From: Okapia johnstoni
Lineage: Eukaryota; Chordata; Mammalia; Artiodactyla; Giraffidae
Length of the DNA stretch: 64,000 bases
NCBI GenBank assembly: GCA_024291935.2
Contig: CM044307.1
Coordinates: 93,997,461 to 94,061,460, forward strand
Reading direction: 5' to 3'
The translations under genes and the position numbers were made by a program. How positions within the stretch are numbered: the stretch's first letter is position 1; each line of letters begins with the position of its first letter. Below, piece after piece: positions 1-11,762 of the stretch. The notes beneath the pieces were generated by a model. The model was not told the origin of the DNA. It saw nothing but the letters and a program-made list of their open reading frames with translations, and did no database searches.

Positions 1-451
1 TTGGTTTTAGGAAGAAGCTATGCAGAGGGAGAGATAAAGCCTGGTTAGCAATTTACATGTTCGGAGCTGGACTCTTATCGTGGAATGTCAGAAAAGCAAA
101 TGAGCAGGTGTAATAAAATTATACTTTATTGCTTTTGAATGATAATTATGTTTATGAAGATTTAGTTTGTGTGTTATGATTAAGTAGAACCTAGTTTTCT
201 CTAAAAGAAAAAAAAACTGTTTTTTTTCACAGTATAAAATGAATTATTGCACAGCCAACTCTTGATGAACCACACAGGAATTATCCAGTTTGTGAAATAT
301 TTTGGACTTTCCCCCTGTCCTTCAACTGATCTCACTTGTTACAACTGGGCACTGAGTGAGACAGGTACAAATAAGGTGAATGTTCACAAGTAAGAACGTG
401 ACTATAGTTAGTTTTACTTGATAACTTAAAGACACGTGCAGTAAAATATTT

Positions 452-582
452 AAAGTGAAAAAGTGAAACTGTTAGTTGTTCAGTAATGTCTGACTCTTTG
501 CGACTCCATGGACTGTAGCCCTCCAGGCTCTTCTGTCAATGGAATTCTCCGGGCAAGAATATTGGAGCGGGTGGCCATTCCT
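452..582 (-). mobile_element. Bov-tA/Bov-A SINE fragment
   Basis: Reverse complement of the ruminant Bov-A body (TGACTCTTTGCGACTCCATG... GGAATTCTCC.GGCAAGAATA). The tRNA-like head is missing, so the copy is 5'-truncated. Confidence 0.85.
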
Positions 583-745
583 GTTAGGACCAACTGAATG
601 AATCAGACCATTTCTCTGCATCCCTGCTGCCAACTCTACAGTCCAAACCACCATCATTTTTCCACTGCAGTAGTCCAACTCATTTCCTTTGTTTGTTCTT
701 AGTCCCTCCCAATCTATCATATACACTGTAGCTAGTGTCATCAAG

Positions 746-759
746 GAAAACTTAATTCT
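746..759. repeat. L1 target-site duplication, copy 1
   Basis: GAAAACTTAATTCT, identical to 6357-6370, on the tail side of the antisense L1. Confidence 0.92.
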
Positions 760-1112
760 TTTTTTGTTATTAATTTATTTTTTATTGAAGGATAATTGCT
801 TTATAGAATTTTGCTGTTTTCTGTCAAACCTCAACATGAATCAGCGATAGGTATACATATATCCCCCTTTTGAACCTCCCTCCCATCTGCCTCCCCATCC
901 CACCCCTCTAGGTTGATACAGAGTCCCTGTTTGAGTTTCCTGAGCCATACAGCAAATTCCCGTTGGCTATTTTACATATGGTAATTTAAGTGTCCATGTT
1001 ACTCTTTCCATACATCTCATCCTCTCCTCCCCTCTCCCCATGTCCATAAGTCTGTTCTCTATGTCTGTTTCTCCATTGCTGCCCTGTAAAAAAGTTCTTC
1101 AGCACCATTCTT

Positions 1113-4100
1113 CTAGATTCCATATATATGCGTTAGAATACGGTATTTATCTTTTCTCTCTGACTCACTTCACTCTGTGTAATAGGTTCTAGGTTCATCC
1201 ATCTCATTAGAACTGACTCAATGCGTTCCTTTTTATGGCTGAGTAATATTCTGTTGTGTATATATCCCACGACTTCTTTATCCATTCATCTGTCGATGGA
1301 CATCTAGGTTGCTTCCATGTTCTAGCTGTTGTAAATAGTGCTGCAGTGAACAATGGGATACAAGTGTCTCTTTCAGTTTTGGTTTCCTTGGGATATATAC
1401 CTAGGAGTGGGATTGCTGGGTCATACTGTGGTTTTATTCCTAGTTTTCTAAGGAATCTCTATACCATATTCCATAGTGGCTGTATCAATTTATATTCCCA
1501 CCAACAGTGCAAGAGCGTTCCCTTTACTCCACACCCTCTCCAGCATTTATTGTTTGTAGACTTTTTGATGAGAGCCATTCTGACCGGTGTGAGGTGGTAT
1601 CTCATTGTTGTTTTGGTTTGCATTTCTCTAATAATGAGCGATGTTGAGCATCATGTCATGTGTTTGTTAGCCATCTGTGTCTTTGGAGAAATGTCTGTTT
1701 AGGTCTTCTTCCCACTTTCTGATTGGGTTGTTTGTTTTTGTGGTATTGAATTGTATGAGCTGCTTGTATATTTTGGAAATTAATCCTTTGTCAGTTGTTT
1801 CATTCGCTATTATTTTCTCCCATTCTGAGGGTTGTCTTTTCACCTTGCTTATAGTTTCCTTTGCTGTGTAAAAGCTTTTAAGTTTAATCAGGTCCCACTT
1901 GTTTACTTTTGCTTTTATTTCCATTACTCTAGGAGGTGGGTCACAGAGGATCTTGCTTTGATTTATGTCATCAAGTGTTCTGCCTATGTTTTCCTCTAAA
2001 AGTTTTACAGTTTCTGGTCTTACATTTAGGTCTTTAATCCATTCTGAGTTTATCTTTGTGTATGGCATTAGGAAGTATTCTAATTTCATTCTTTACATGT
2101 AACTGTCCAGTTTTCCCACCATTTATTGAAGAAGCTGTCTTTGCCCCATTGTATATTCTTGCCTCCTTTGTCAAAAATAAGGTGCCCATAGGTGCATCGG
2201 TTTATTTCTGGGCTTTCTATCTTGTTCCATTGGTCAATATTTCTGTTTTTGTGCCAGTACCATAGTGTCTTGATGACTGTAGCTTTGTAGTATAATCTGA
2301 AGTCAGGAAGGTTGATTCCTCCAGCTCCATTCTTCTTTCTCAAGACTGCTTTGGCTATTCAGGGTCTTTTCTGTTTCCATATGAACTGTAAAATTTTTTG
2401 TTCCAGTTCTGTGAAAAATGCCATTGGTAATTTGATAAGGATTACACTAAATCTGTAGATTGCGTTTGGTAGTATAGTCATTTTCGCAATATTGGTTCTT
2501 CCTACCCAGGAACACGGAATATCTCTCCATCTGTTTATGTCATCTTTGATTTCTTTCATTAGTGTCATAATTTTCTGTGTACAGTTCTTTTGTCTCCTTA
2601 GGTAAGTTTATTTCTAGATATTTAATTCTTTTTGTTGCAATGGTGAATGTGATTTATTCCTTAATTGTTCTTTCTGATTTTTCATTGTTGGTATATAGAA
2701 ATGCAAGTGATTTTGTATCCTGCAACTTTGCTAAATTCACTGATTAGCTCTAGTAATTTTCTGAAACTATCTTTAGGGTTTTTTTGTGTAGAGTATCATG
2801 TCATCTGCAAACAGTGAGAGCTTTACTTCTTTTCCCATCTGGATTCCTTTTATTACTTTTTCTTCTCTGATTGCTATAGCTAGGACTTCCAGAATTATGT
2901 TGAATGCCAGTGGCAAAAGCGGACACCCTTGTCTTGTTCCTGATCTTAGGGGGATTGCTTTCAGTTTTTCACCATGGAGAATAATGTTTGCTGTAGGCTT
3001 ATCATATATGGCCTTTGCTATGTCGAGGTAGGTGTCTTCTATGCCCATTTTTTGAAGAGTTTTAGTCATAAATAAGTGCTGAATTTTGTCAAAGGCTTTT
3101 TCTGCATCTGTTGAGATGATCATATGGTTTTTATCTTTCAATTTGTTAATATGGCATATCGCGTTGATTGATTTGCATACATTGAAGAATCCTTGCATCC
3201 CTGGAATAAACCCAATTTGATCATGGTGTATGAGCTTTTTGATGTGTTGCTGAATTCTGTGTGCTAAAATTTTGTTGAGGATTTTTACATCTATGTTCAT
3301 CAGTGATCTTGGCCTATAGTTTTCTTTTTTTGTGTTACCTTTGTCTGGTTTTGATATCAGGGTGATGGTGGCCTCATAGAATGAGTTTGGAAGTGTTCCT
3401 TCCTATGCAATATTTTGAAAGAGTTTTAGAAGTATAGGCATTAGCTCTTCTGTAAATGTTTGATAGCATTCTCCTGTGAAACCATCTGGTCCTGAGCTTT
3501 TGTTTTTTGGGAGATTTTTGATCACAGCTTCAATTTCAGTGCTTATAATTGAGTTCACAATTTCTATTTCTTCCTGGTTCAGTCTTGGAAGATTGAAGTT
3601 TTCTAAGAATCTGTCCATTTCTTCCAGGTTATCTATTTTATCACCATATAGTTGTTCATAACAGTCTCTTATAATCCTTTGTATTTCTGCATTGTTTGTT
3701 TGTAACCTCTCCTTTTTCATTTCTAATTTTGTTGATTTGATTCTTCTCTCTTTTTTTCTTGATGAGTCTGGCTAAGAGTTTGTCAGTTTCGTTTATCTTC
3801 TCAAAGAGCCAGCTTTTACTTTTATTAATCTTTACTATTGTTTCTTTCATTTCTTTTTCATTTCTTTCTGCTTGGATCTTTATGATTTCTTTCCTTCTAC
3901 TAATTTTGGAGTTTTTTTCTTCTTATTTTTCCAGTTGCTTTAGGTGTAAAGTTAGATTGTATTCGATGTTTTTCTTGTTTCCTGAGGTAGGTTTGTATTG
4001 CTATAAACTTCCCTCTTAGAACTGCTTTTGCTGTATCCCATAGGTTTTTAGTTGTCATGTTTTCATTGTCATTTATTTCTAGAAATTTTTTGATTTCCCT

Positions 4101-4895
4101 TTTGATTTCTTCAGTAACCTGTTGGTTATTTAGAAACATGTTGTTTAATCTTCAGGTGTTTGTGTTTCTTACAGTTTTTTTCCTTGTTATTGGTATCTAG
4201 TCTCATAGCATTGTGGTTGCAGAAGATGCTTAATACAATTTCAATTTTCTTAAATTTACTGAGGTTTGATTTGTGACCCAAGATGTGGTCTATGCTGAAT
4301 GTTCCATGTGCACTTGATTAGAAAGTGCATTGTTCTGCATTTGGATGGAATATCCTGAAGATATCAATGAAATCCATCTCATCAATGTATCATTTAAGAC
4401 TTGTTTTTCCTTTTTAATTTTCTGTTTTGATGATCTGTCCATTGGTGTGAGTGGGGTGTTAAAGTCTCCTACTATTATTGTGTTACTGTCAGTTTCTCCT
4501 TTTATGTCTGTTAGTGTTTGTCTTATGTATTGAGGTGCTCCTGTGTTGGCTGCATAGATATTTACAATTGTTATGTCTTCCTCTTGGAGTGATCCCTCAA
4601 TAATTATGTAGTGTCCTTCCTTATCTCTTGTAATATTCTTTATTTTAAGGTCTTCTTTGTCTGATATGAGGATTGCTACTTCAGCTTTCTTTTGCTTCCC
4701 ATTTGCGTGGAATATATTTTTCCATCCTCTCATTTTCAGTCTATATGTGTCTTTAGGTCTGAAGTGGGTTTCTTGTAGACAACATATTTATGGATCTTGT
4801 TTTTGTATCCGTTCAGCCAGTCTGTGTCTTTTGGTTGGAGCATTTAATCCATTTATATTTAAAGTAATTATTGATATATATGTTCTTATTGCCAT
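1113..4895 (-). pseudogene. L1 ORF2 pseudogene (endonuclease-reverse transcriptase)
   Basis: The ORF2 reading is spread over several frames: 4290-4733 (endonuclease part with VGDFNTPL), 3403-3720, 2773-3300 (RT), 2359-2568, 2086-2343 and 1667-2089. The RT active-site motif FADD survives at 2800-2811, within the segment ending LFADDMILY. The start is placed at the ATG at 4893-4895 (MAIRTYISIITLNINGLN) and the end at the TAG at 1113-1115, aligned to the intact copy ending at 62781. Multiple frameshifts and stops make it inactive. The protein would normally nick DNA and reverse-transcribe L1 RNA in the nucleus. Confidence 0.9.
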
Positions 4896-4953
4896 TTTGT
4901 TAATTGTTTGGGGTTGATTTTGCACATCTTTTTTCTTCTGTTGTATTTCTTGG

Positions 4954-5820
4954 CTATATAAGTCCGTTTAACCTTTGTTGTAAAGCTGGTTTTGTGGTAC
5001 TGAATTCTCTTAACTTTTGTTTCCCTGAAAAGCTTTTTATTTCTCCATCACTTTTCAATGAGATCCTTGCTGGGTACAGTAATCTTGGTTGTAGATTTTC
5101 ACCTTTCAGTACTTTAAATATATCCTGCCATTCCCTTCTGACCTTCAGAGTTTCTGCTGAAAGATCAGCTGTTAATTGTATGGGGTTTCCCTTGTATATT
5201 ACTTGTTGCTTCTCCCTTGATGCTTTTACTATTCTTTCTTTGTATTTAGTCTTTCTTAGTTTGATTAGTATGTGTCTTGGTGTGTTACTCCTTGGGTTTA
5301 TCCTGTATGGGACTCTTTGTGCCTCTTGGACTTGATTGGCTATTTCTTTTGCCATGTTGGGGAAATTTGCAACTATAATCTCTTCAAAAGTTTTCTCATA
5401 CCCTTTCTTTTTCTCTTCTTCTTCTGGGACCCCTATAATTCGAATGTTGGTGTGTCTGATATGGTCCCAGAGGTCTCTGAGACTGTCCTCAGCTCTTTTC
5501 ATTCTTTTTACTTTATTCTGCTCTTCAGAAGTTATTTCCACCATTTTATCTTCCAGCTCACGGATTCATTCTTCTGCTTCATATATTATGCTATTGATTC
5601 CTTCTGGAGTATTTTTAATTGCAGTAATTGTGTTGTTTGTCTCTGTATGCTCATTCTTTAATTCTTCTAGGTCTTTGTTAATTGATTCTTGCATTTTCTT
5701 CATTTTGTTTTCAAGGTTTTTGATCATCTTTACTATCATTTTTCTGAATTCTTTGTCAGGTAATTTTCCTATTTCCTCTTCATTTATTTGGACTTCTGTG
5801 TTTCTAGCTTGTTCCTTCAT
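4954..5820 (-). pseudogene. L1 ORF1 pseudogene (RNA-binding chaperone)
   Basis: Two open pieces in the same frame are separated by one in-frame TGA at 5566-5568. The N-terminal piece (5569-5820) is charged and coiled-coil-like (ENKMKKMQESINKDLEELK). The C-terminal piece (4954-5544) holds the RRM-like part (NIRIIGVPEEEEKKK) and the C-terminal domain (PRHILIKL..., ADLSAET, FKVLKGENLQPRLLYPARIS). The expected residue at the stop is Arg (EAEE-R-IRELEDKM), which suggests CGA to TGA decay. ORF1p normally coats L1 RNA in the ribonucleoprotein particle. Confidence 0.88.
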
Positions 5821-6356
5821 TTGTGCAGTATTTCTCTGACTTTTTATTTTATTTAATTTTTTTTAAGTTATTGCGTTTGAGGTCTCCTTTTCCCAGGCTT
5901 CAAGGAAAGTTGAATTCTTCCTTGAAGAAGGTTGAATTCTTTCTTCCTTTTGGTTTCTGCCCTCCTAAGTTTGGTCCAGTGGTTTGTGTGAGCTTTGTAT
6001 AAGGGGAGATTTGTGCTGAGTTTTTGTGTGTTTGTTTTTCCTCTGATGGGCAAGGCTGAGTGAGGTGGTCCTCCTGTCTGCTGTTGATTGGAATTGTGTT
6101 TTTGCTTTGTTTGTTGTTTAGATGAGGCGTCCTGCACGGGGTGCTACTGGTGGTTGGGTGATGCCGGGTCTTGTATTCAAGTGGTTTCCTTTGTGTGAGT
6201 TCTCACTATCTGACCCTCCCAAAGGTTAGTTCTCTGGTCATCTAGGGTGTTGGAGTCAGCGCCCCAGCTCCAGAGGCTCAGGGCTTGATCTCCTGCAGTG
6301 CGCAGCCAGCTGTGTGCTTCCCTCCCTCCTTCTCCGCAGCCTCTGGGACTGCAGCT

Positions 6357-6370
6357 GAAAACTTAATTCT
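6357..6370. repeat. L1 target-site duplication, copy 2
   Basis: GAAAACTTAATTCT, identical to 746-759, on the 5' side of the antisense L1. Confidence 0.92.
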
Positions 6371-6621
6371 GATCACGCCATTCTGTAGCTTGAAATCCTT
6401 GACTCCACCTATGCCTAAAGCCATGAATCAATCATCTACAATTTGGTTTTCAAGTCCTCTTTAATTTGAAGTTTTTCTTTACTTATCAGTATGCCTCTCT
6501 TCACTTTTCTAATTTTGTCTCTCTTGAGTCAACCTTGAGTGTGAAAGAGGGCAAACAAGGATGGTTTTGAGGTATTGGACTTGGGCAGCTGGATGGAAAT
6601 ACTTCTGGAGGGTCAGCTGTT

Positions 6622-6718
6622 TGTGTGTCTGTGTGTGTGTGTGTGTGTGTACGCGCGCGCGCGCGCGTGCGCACACACACATCTATGTATATGAGAGAGA
6701 GAGAGAGAAAAGAGAGAA
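6622..6718. repeat. compound microsatellite (TG)n(CG)n(CA)n then (GA)n
   Basis: From 6631 to 6682 the sequence alternates purine and pyrimidine without a break: GT repeats, a CG core, then CA repeats. An AT-rich spacer and a GA run (6693-6718) follow. Confidence 0.95.
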
Positions 6719-7248
6719 CAGTTGGGAGTTTGGATTTTAGACATGTTAAGTTTGAGATGCTTGTTCAGTATCCAAATGGAGATGTCCAGTGGGCAGTTGG
6801 AAGTCTGGAATTATGGCGTAGGTCTTCAGCATCTATATAGTTTTTATAACTATGAGACTTGCTGCTATCTCCAAGGGACTAAGTGTAGGCAGAGAAATGA
6901 GGTCTATGGTTTGAAACCTGAGACTTTCCGATACTAAGAAGTGAGAGGAATGAGGGAGAGGATGAGGATGAATCAGCTGAGAGACTGAGAATGAGTGATC
7001 AATCAGATAGAAGGAAAGTAAGATTGAAGTCAAGTGAAGAAAGCCTTTGAAAGAGGGGAGATGATCAACTGTGTCAAATGCTGCTGCTAAGCTAAGCATG
7101 GGAGCTGATGGTGGGATTTGGCATCCTGGGGCCAGTAGTGATGTTGATGAGAGCAGTTTTGATGGAGTAGTGGGAATAAAAGCTCTGCAGTGGTGAATGC
7201 AAGAGAGACTAGAAACAGGGAGTATAAATAGGCAACTGTCCTGATTGC

Positions 7249-7402
7249 GGTTTAGTCACTCAGTTGTGTCTGACTCTCTGTGAGCCCATGGACTGTAGCC
7301 CACCAGGCTCCTCTGTCAATGCCATGGGATTTTCCAGGCCAGAATACTGGAGTGGGTTGCCATTTCCTTCCCCAGGGGAACTTCCCTGGAGTCCAGGAGA
7401 TA
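7249..7402 (-). mobile_element. Bov-tA SINE
   Basis: Reverse complement of the Bov-A body (GTGTCTGACTCTCTGTGAGC, CAGGCCAGAATACTGGAGTG). The tRNA-like head is degraded. It lies inside the L2. Confidence 0.85.
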
Positions 7403-7517
7403 CCTATTATCTCAGGCTAAGTGCTGCTTTTCATTTTGAGAGTGTTATAGTCATATGTGAATTCTAACAATATAGAAGGAAAGTAAGGAAAGATATGTTA
7501 CTCATAATTATATAGAA

Positions 7518-9255
7518 GTAAAGTTACTAGAGATCTCTTCAAGAAAATTAGAGATACCAAGGGAACATTTCATGCAAAGATGGGCTTGATAAAGGGCAGA
7601 AATGGTATGGACCTAACAGAGCAGAAGATATTAAGAAGAGGTGGCAAGAATACACAGAAGAACTGTACAAAAAAGATCTTCATGACCCAGATAATCACAA
7701 TGGTGTGATCACTCACCTAGAGCCAGACATCCTGGAATGTGAAGTCAAGTGGGCCTTAGAAAGCATCACTACAAACAAAGCTAGTGGAGGTGATGGAATT
7801 CCAGTTGAGCTATTTCAAATCCTGAAAGATGATGCTGTGAAAGTGCTGCACTCGATATGCCAGCAAATCTGGAAAACTCAGCAGTGGCCTCAGGACTGGA
7901 AAAGGTCAGTTTTCATTCTAATCCCAAAGAAAGGCAATGCCAAAGAATGCTCAAACTACCACACAATTGCACTCATCTCACACCCTAGTAAAGTAATGCT
8001 CAAAATTCTCCAAGCCAGGCTTCCAGCAATACATGAACCATGAACTTCCAGATGTTCAAGCTGGTTTTAGAAAAGGCAGAGGAATCAGAGATCAAATTGC
8101 CAACATCTGATGAATCATCGAAAAAGCAAGAGAGTTCCAGAAAAACATCTATTTCTGCTTTATTGACTATGCCAGAAACTTTGACTGTGTGGATCACAAT
8201 AAACTGAGGAAAATTCTTTAAGAGATGGGAATACTAGACCGTCTGACCTGTCTCTTGAGAAACCCGTATGCAGGTCAGGAAGCAACAGTTAGAACTGGCC
8301 ATGGAACAAAAGACTGGTTCCAAATGGGAAAAGGAGTCCGTCAAGGCTGTATATTGTCACCCTGCTTATTTAACTTATATGCAGAGTACATCATGAGAAA
8401 CGCTGGGCTGGAAGAAACACAAGCTAGAATCAAGATTGTCGGGAGAATATCAATAACCTCAGATATGCAGATGACATCACCCTTATGGCAGAAAGTGAAG
8501 AAGAACTAAAGAGCTTCTTGATGAAAGTGAAAGAGGAGAGTGAAAAAGTTGGCTTTAAAGCTCGGCGTCCAGAAAACTAAGATCATGGCATCTGATCCCA
8601 TCACTTCATGGGAAATAGATGGGGAAACAGTGGAAACAGTGTCAGACTTTATTTTGGGGGTCTCCAAAATCACTGCTGATGGTGATTGCAGCCAATGAAA
8701 TTAAAAGATGCTTACTCCTTGGAAGGAAGGTTATGACCAACCTAGATAGCATATTTAAAAGCAGAGACATTACTTTGCCAACAAAGGTCTGTCTAGTCAA
8801 GGTTATGGTTTTTCCAGTGGTCATGTATGGATGTGAGTGTTGGACAGTGAAGAAAGCTGAACGCTGAAGAATTGATGGTTTTTAACTGTGGTGTTGGAGA
8901 AGACTCTTGAGAGTCCCTTGGGCTGCAAGAAGATCCAACCAGTCCATCCTAAAGGAGATCAGTCCTGTGTGTTCATTGGAAGGACTGATGATGAAGCTGC
9001 AACTCCAATACTTTGGCCACCTCATGCGAAGAGTTGACTCATTGGAAAAGACCCTGATGCTGGGAAGGATTGAGGGCAGGAGGAGAAGGGGATGACAGAG
9101 GATGAGATGGTTGGATGGCATTACTGACTCGATGGCCATGGGTTTGGGTAAACTCCGGGAGTTGGTGATGTACAGGGAGGCCTGTTGTGCTGCGATTTAT
9201 GGGGTCGCAAAGAGTTGGACATGACTGAGCGACTGAACTGAACTGAAAGTTAGGT
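7518..9255 (+). mobile_element. BovB (RTE-type) LINE, 5'-truncated
   Basis: Sense BovB with RT-derived sequence (7705-8043, GGDGIPVELFQILKDDAVKV) and the standard 3' end GACTGAGCGACTGAACTGAA. It is flanked by a 28-bp imperfect target-site duplication at 7490-7517 and 9256-9283 (AAGATATGTTA, 5 variable nt, AATTATATAGAA). RT pieces at 7705-8043, 8225-8509 and 8619-8867 are in different frames; the copy is dead. Confidence 0.92.
7705..8867 (+). pseudogene. BovB reverse transcriptase pseudogene
   Basis: Open pieces from different frames: N-terminal RT fingers (7705-8043), palm (8225-8509: RQGCILSPCLFNLYAEYIMR) and the thumb/C-terminal region (8619-8867: VMYGCECWTVKKAE). In the RT active-site region a frameshift turns YADD into out-of-frame SDMQMT. 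Confidence 0.85.
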
Positions 9256-9639
9256 AAGATATGTTAATTCTAATTATATAGAAATTCTATGTTAATTCTA
9301 ACTGTATAGAAAAGTCTTTCAAGGACTCTTGCTGGAAACCATAGCTGGAGGAACTGTAGTCAAGAAAGATTTTTTCTGAAACATAGGAAATGATTCAGAG
9401 TATTTGCTGATGAAAAGGATCCAGTATGGGAGCCTAAATTGGTGATACAAGACATGAAGGGGAGAATTTTGAGAACAATGTCTTTGAAAAGGCAGGAAGG
9501 ATAGAATATGGTTTGGCCCTGGACAGGGGCTCAGTCGTTTGCAATGGGTGTTCGTTCTATTACATTACAGGAGGTCAGGTCATCCATTGTAATGGGAGGG
9601 AAGGCAAAATGCAGTTACATTTCTCACATTGTATTATGC

Positions 9640-9800
9640 AGTTGATTAGTTTGGTTCTCCACATTGTGAGCCTCTTAAGAGAAATAAGAGTAAATGCTTT
9701 GTTTATTTGTGGCAGAAATTTTTATTGTTCTATTTCTACTCTCTAGTACAATGCCTGGCACACAGCAGATATGCGATAAATGTTTAAATGAACAAATGAA
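9640..9800 (+). mobile_element. L2 3' end, sense
   Basis: L2 tail motif ACAATGCCTGGCACACAGCA followed by ATAAATGTTTAAATGAA. Upstream sequence is consistent with the L2 3' UTR. Confidence 0.75.
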
Positions 9801-10235
9801 GGCACGGTGCTAAACGTAGGTGTGCTTCTCACTGAAATTGGATCATTTCCATCAAGTCTTGACAACTAGATTGATTTAATTGTGCATCTCTTGTCTGGGC
9901 CTACAGATAGCTTGACTGACTGGTAGAGTTGACTGATAGGAATGGCTGTGTTTCTACTAAAATCAATGATGTTTCTTAGGAGTAAAATCAGTGACCTTTT
10001 GCTGCATTATTTTGCAATGTTCCTGGTTATGGTTTGCATATGAATTTACTATTTACTTCACCTTGAACCTTCTGAAAACTATCTATTCTCCTCAGTATCC
10101 ACTTGGCACTTAGAGTTTACCGTTCATTGGGCATGTATCCTTACCTGTTATTATAATCTAATTTACCTATGAATGGGAAGGTCTTTGAGAATGGGAATTC
10201 CACCTTTACTGCTTTTTCTTCTCAGTAATGCTTTG

Positions 10236-10455
10236 AAAAGAAAGTGAAAGTGAAGTCACTTAGTCCTGTCCGACTTTTTGTGACCCCGTGGAATGCAGCC
10301 TACCAGGCTCCTCTGTCCATGGGATTTTCCAGGCAAGAGTACTAGAGTGGGTTGCCATTTCCTTCTCTGTGGGATCTTCCCAACCCAGGGATCTAACCCA
10401 GGTCTCCCGCATTGTAGGCAGACGCTTTACCGTCTGAGCCACCAAGGATTTCCCG
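10236..10455 (-). mobile_element. Bov-tA SINE, full length
   Basis: Complete antisense copy from the A body to the tRNA-Glu-like head (CCGTCTGAGCCACCAAGG). Target-site duplication GTAAT(GC/AC)TTTG at 10225-10235 and 10456-10466. Confidence 0.92.
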
Positions 10456-10499
10456 GTAATACTTTGGATCATCTCTAATTAGAGAACCTGTCTTCTTCA

Positions 10500-10570
10500 T
10501 CACTAAGTTAAAAAGGCTTAGTCCAGGCCCTGGTGCAAAACAGGTGGCAAATAAATATTGAGTGAAAGAA
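10500..10570 (+). mobile_element. L2 3' end fragment
   Basis: CCAGGCCCTGGTGCAAAACA followed by AATAAATATTGAGTGAAAGA resembles the L2 terminal sequence. Confidence 0.5.
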
Positions 10571-11597
10571 CGCGGGCGTGAATGAGTCTTGTCTGTTGTG
10601 TGTGCTGTCAGTGAACACACCAGGTGTCCTTTTCTGTTTGGGGTGCTTATCCCCCAACTCTCCCTGTTCTGCTTCTAACAGTTCATATCTGAACTCTTCT
10701 TCCAAGGACTATCCTTGAGCCGATGGAACTATGTCATCCAAATGCTCCAAAACAAAATCCTGGAATTTAATGCTTTCCCCTTGGTAACCAGTAGCCAATG
10801 ACTGAGGAGCAGGAATATGGGAGCTCTCTTGCCTCAAGGCAGCAGAAACTCTCCAGTGCAATTTACAAGCTAGGACTCTCTATAGGATTCGGCTGAGGCC
10901 AGGACTTCACTTGAAATGGCACACTTGCTTGGCTTTTTATGCTTTCTTATATTGCTTCCCTTGCTCCCTTGTAGGTTTTCCCTTGAGAACACTTCCTTAA
11001 TAAATCACCTGTACACTCATGCTTTCCTTAGGATCTGCTTTTTGGGAATTCAAGAGCTTTCATGTTTATAAGCAGTTGATGTCAAGGGTAGGAGATCATA
11101 ACCACTGTCTCTCTGAGAGTGTTAGGTTCTGCTTTCGCAGATGGTGTTTCTTGACAATTTATGGTCTCATCCTCCTGCCAACCAACCCTGCAGGTGACTG
11201 TGAACAGCATTTGATATTTCATTTGACTGTCAGGTGAAAAGGCAATTCACAGTTTCAGTAAATAATAGTTATTGAATTTGGTGAATATATTGTTGATTTA
11301 CAGATCTTTCTAACAAAGTCAGAATGTATTTTTCTTGACTTTTTGCTCTTTTTGATTACACACATCTCTGTTCTCTTTCCTGAAGCAAGGATAATAAAGA
11401 GTTAATTGTAAAATCAATTTTTATATGATAGAGAGCAGCTTTCTTTTGTCTTCCTGTTTGTATATAAATATCCATTTCCACATACAGTCATCTATTTATG
11501 TTTTTAGTGATTTGCAAAGATCCTTTATCTGTAAAATGGCATTGGAAGTAATGTGTTTTAGGACTGGAAAGCACTTTAGCAACCAGCTGGTGGCCAA

Positions 11598-11762
11598 TGC
11601 CTTCATTTTATAAAGGAGAACTTTTGAGACTGGAAGAGGTTAAGTAATTTGTTCAATATCACACAGCTTAGTTAGCGGCAGAGTAGGAGTAAAACCCAAC
11701 TCCTGGGCTGCAGGGCTCTCCACTGCTCCACAAAGCACATATTTCTTATTCACAGAATTGAT
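11598..11762 (-). mobile_element. MIR SINE, antisense
   Basis: Matches the reverse complement of MIR: GAGGTTAAGTAATTTGTTCA, TCACACAGCTTAGTTAG.GGCAGAG, AACCCAACTCCTGGGCTGCA. Confidence 0.8.

Larger units (their letters stand above)
760..6356 (-). mobile_element. L1 LINE, antisense, nearly complete but 5'-truncated
   Basis: A 5.6-kb Bos-type L1 on the minus strand: short A-rich tail and 3' UTR (about 760-1112), ORF2 (1113-4895), ORF1 (about 4954-5820) and part of the 5' UTR (to 6356). It is flanked by a perfect 14-bp target-site duplication GAAAACTTAATTCT at 746-759 and 6357-6370, which fixes both ends. The ORFs are broken, so this copy cannot move by itself. Confidence 0.95.
6525..9625 (-). 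mobile_element. L2 LINE remnant, antisense, split by younger insertions
   Basis: Reverse complement of L2: pieces at about 6525-7248 (TTTTAGACATGTTAAGTTTG, GATCAACTGTGTCAAATGCT), 7403-7489 and 9284-9625 (TCATCCATTGTAATGGGAGG). It is interrupted by a simple repeat (6622-6718), a Bov-tA and a BovB. It is an ancient CR1-clade LINE with no coding capacity left. Confidence 0.75.

Noticed and set aside
1256..6137. Many open frames on the + strand across the L1 (up to 167 codons)
   Set aside because: They are shadows of the minus-strand L1 ORFs; their T-rich, hydrophobic translations have no family features.
6625..6840. 71-codon frame starting in the TG/CG repeat
   Set aside because: Translation of a simple repeat (VCVCVRARAR) followed by L2 sequence.
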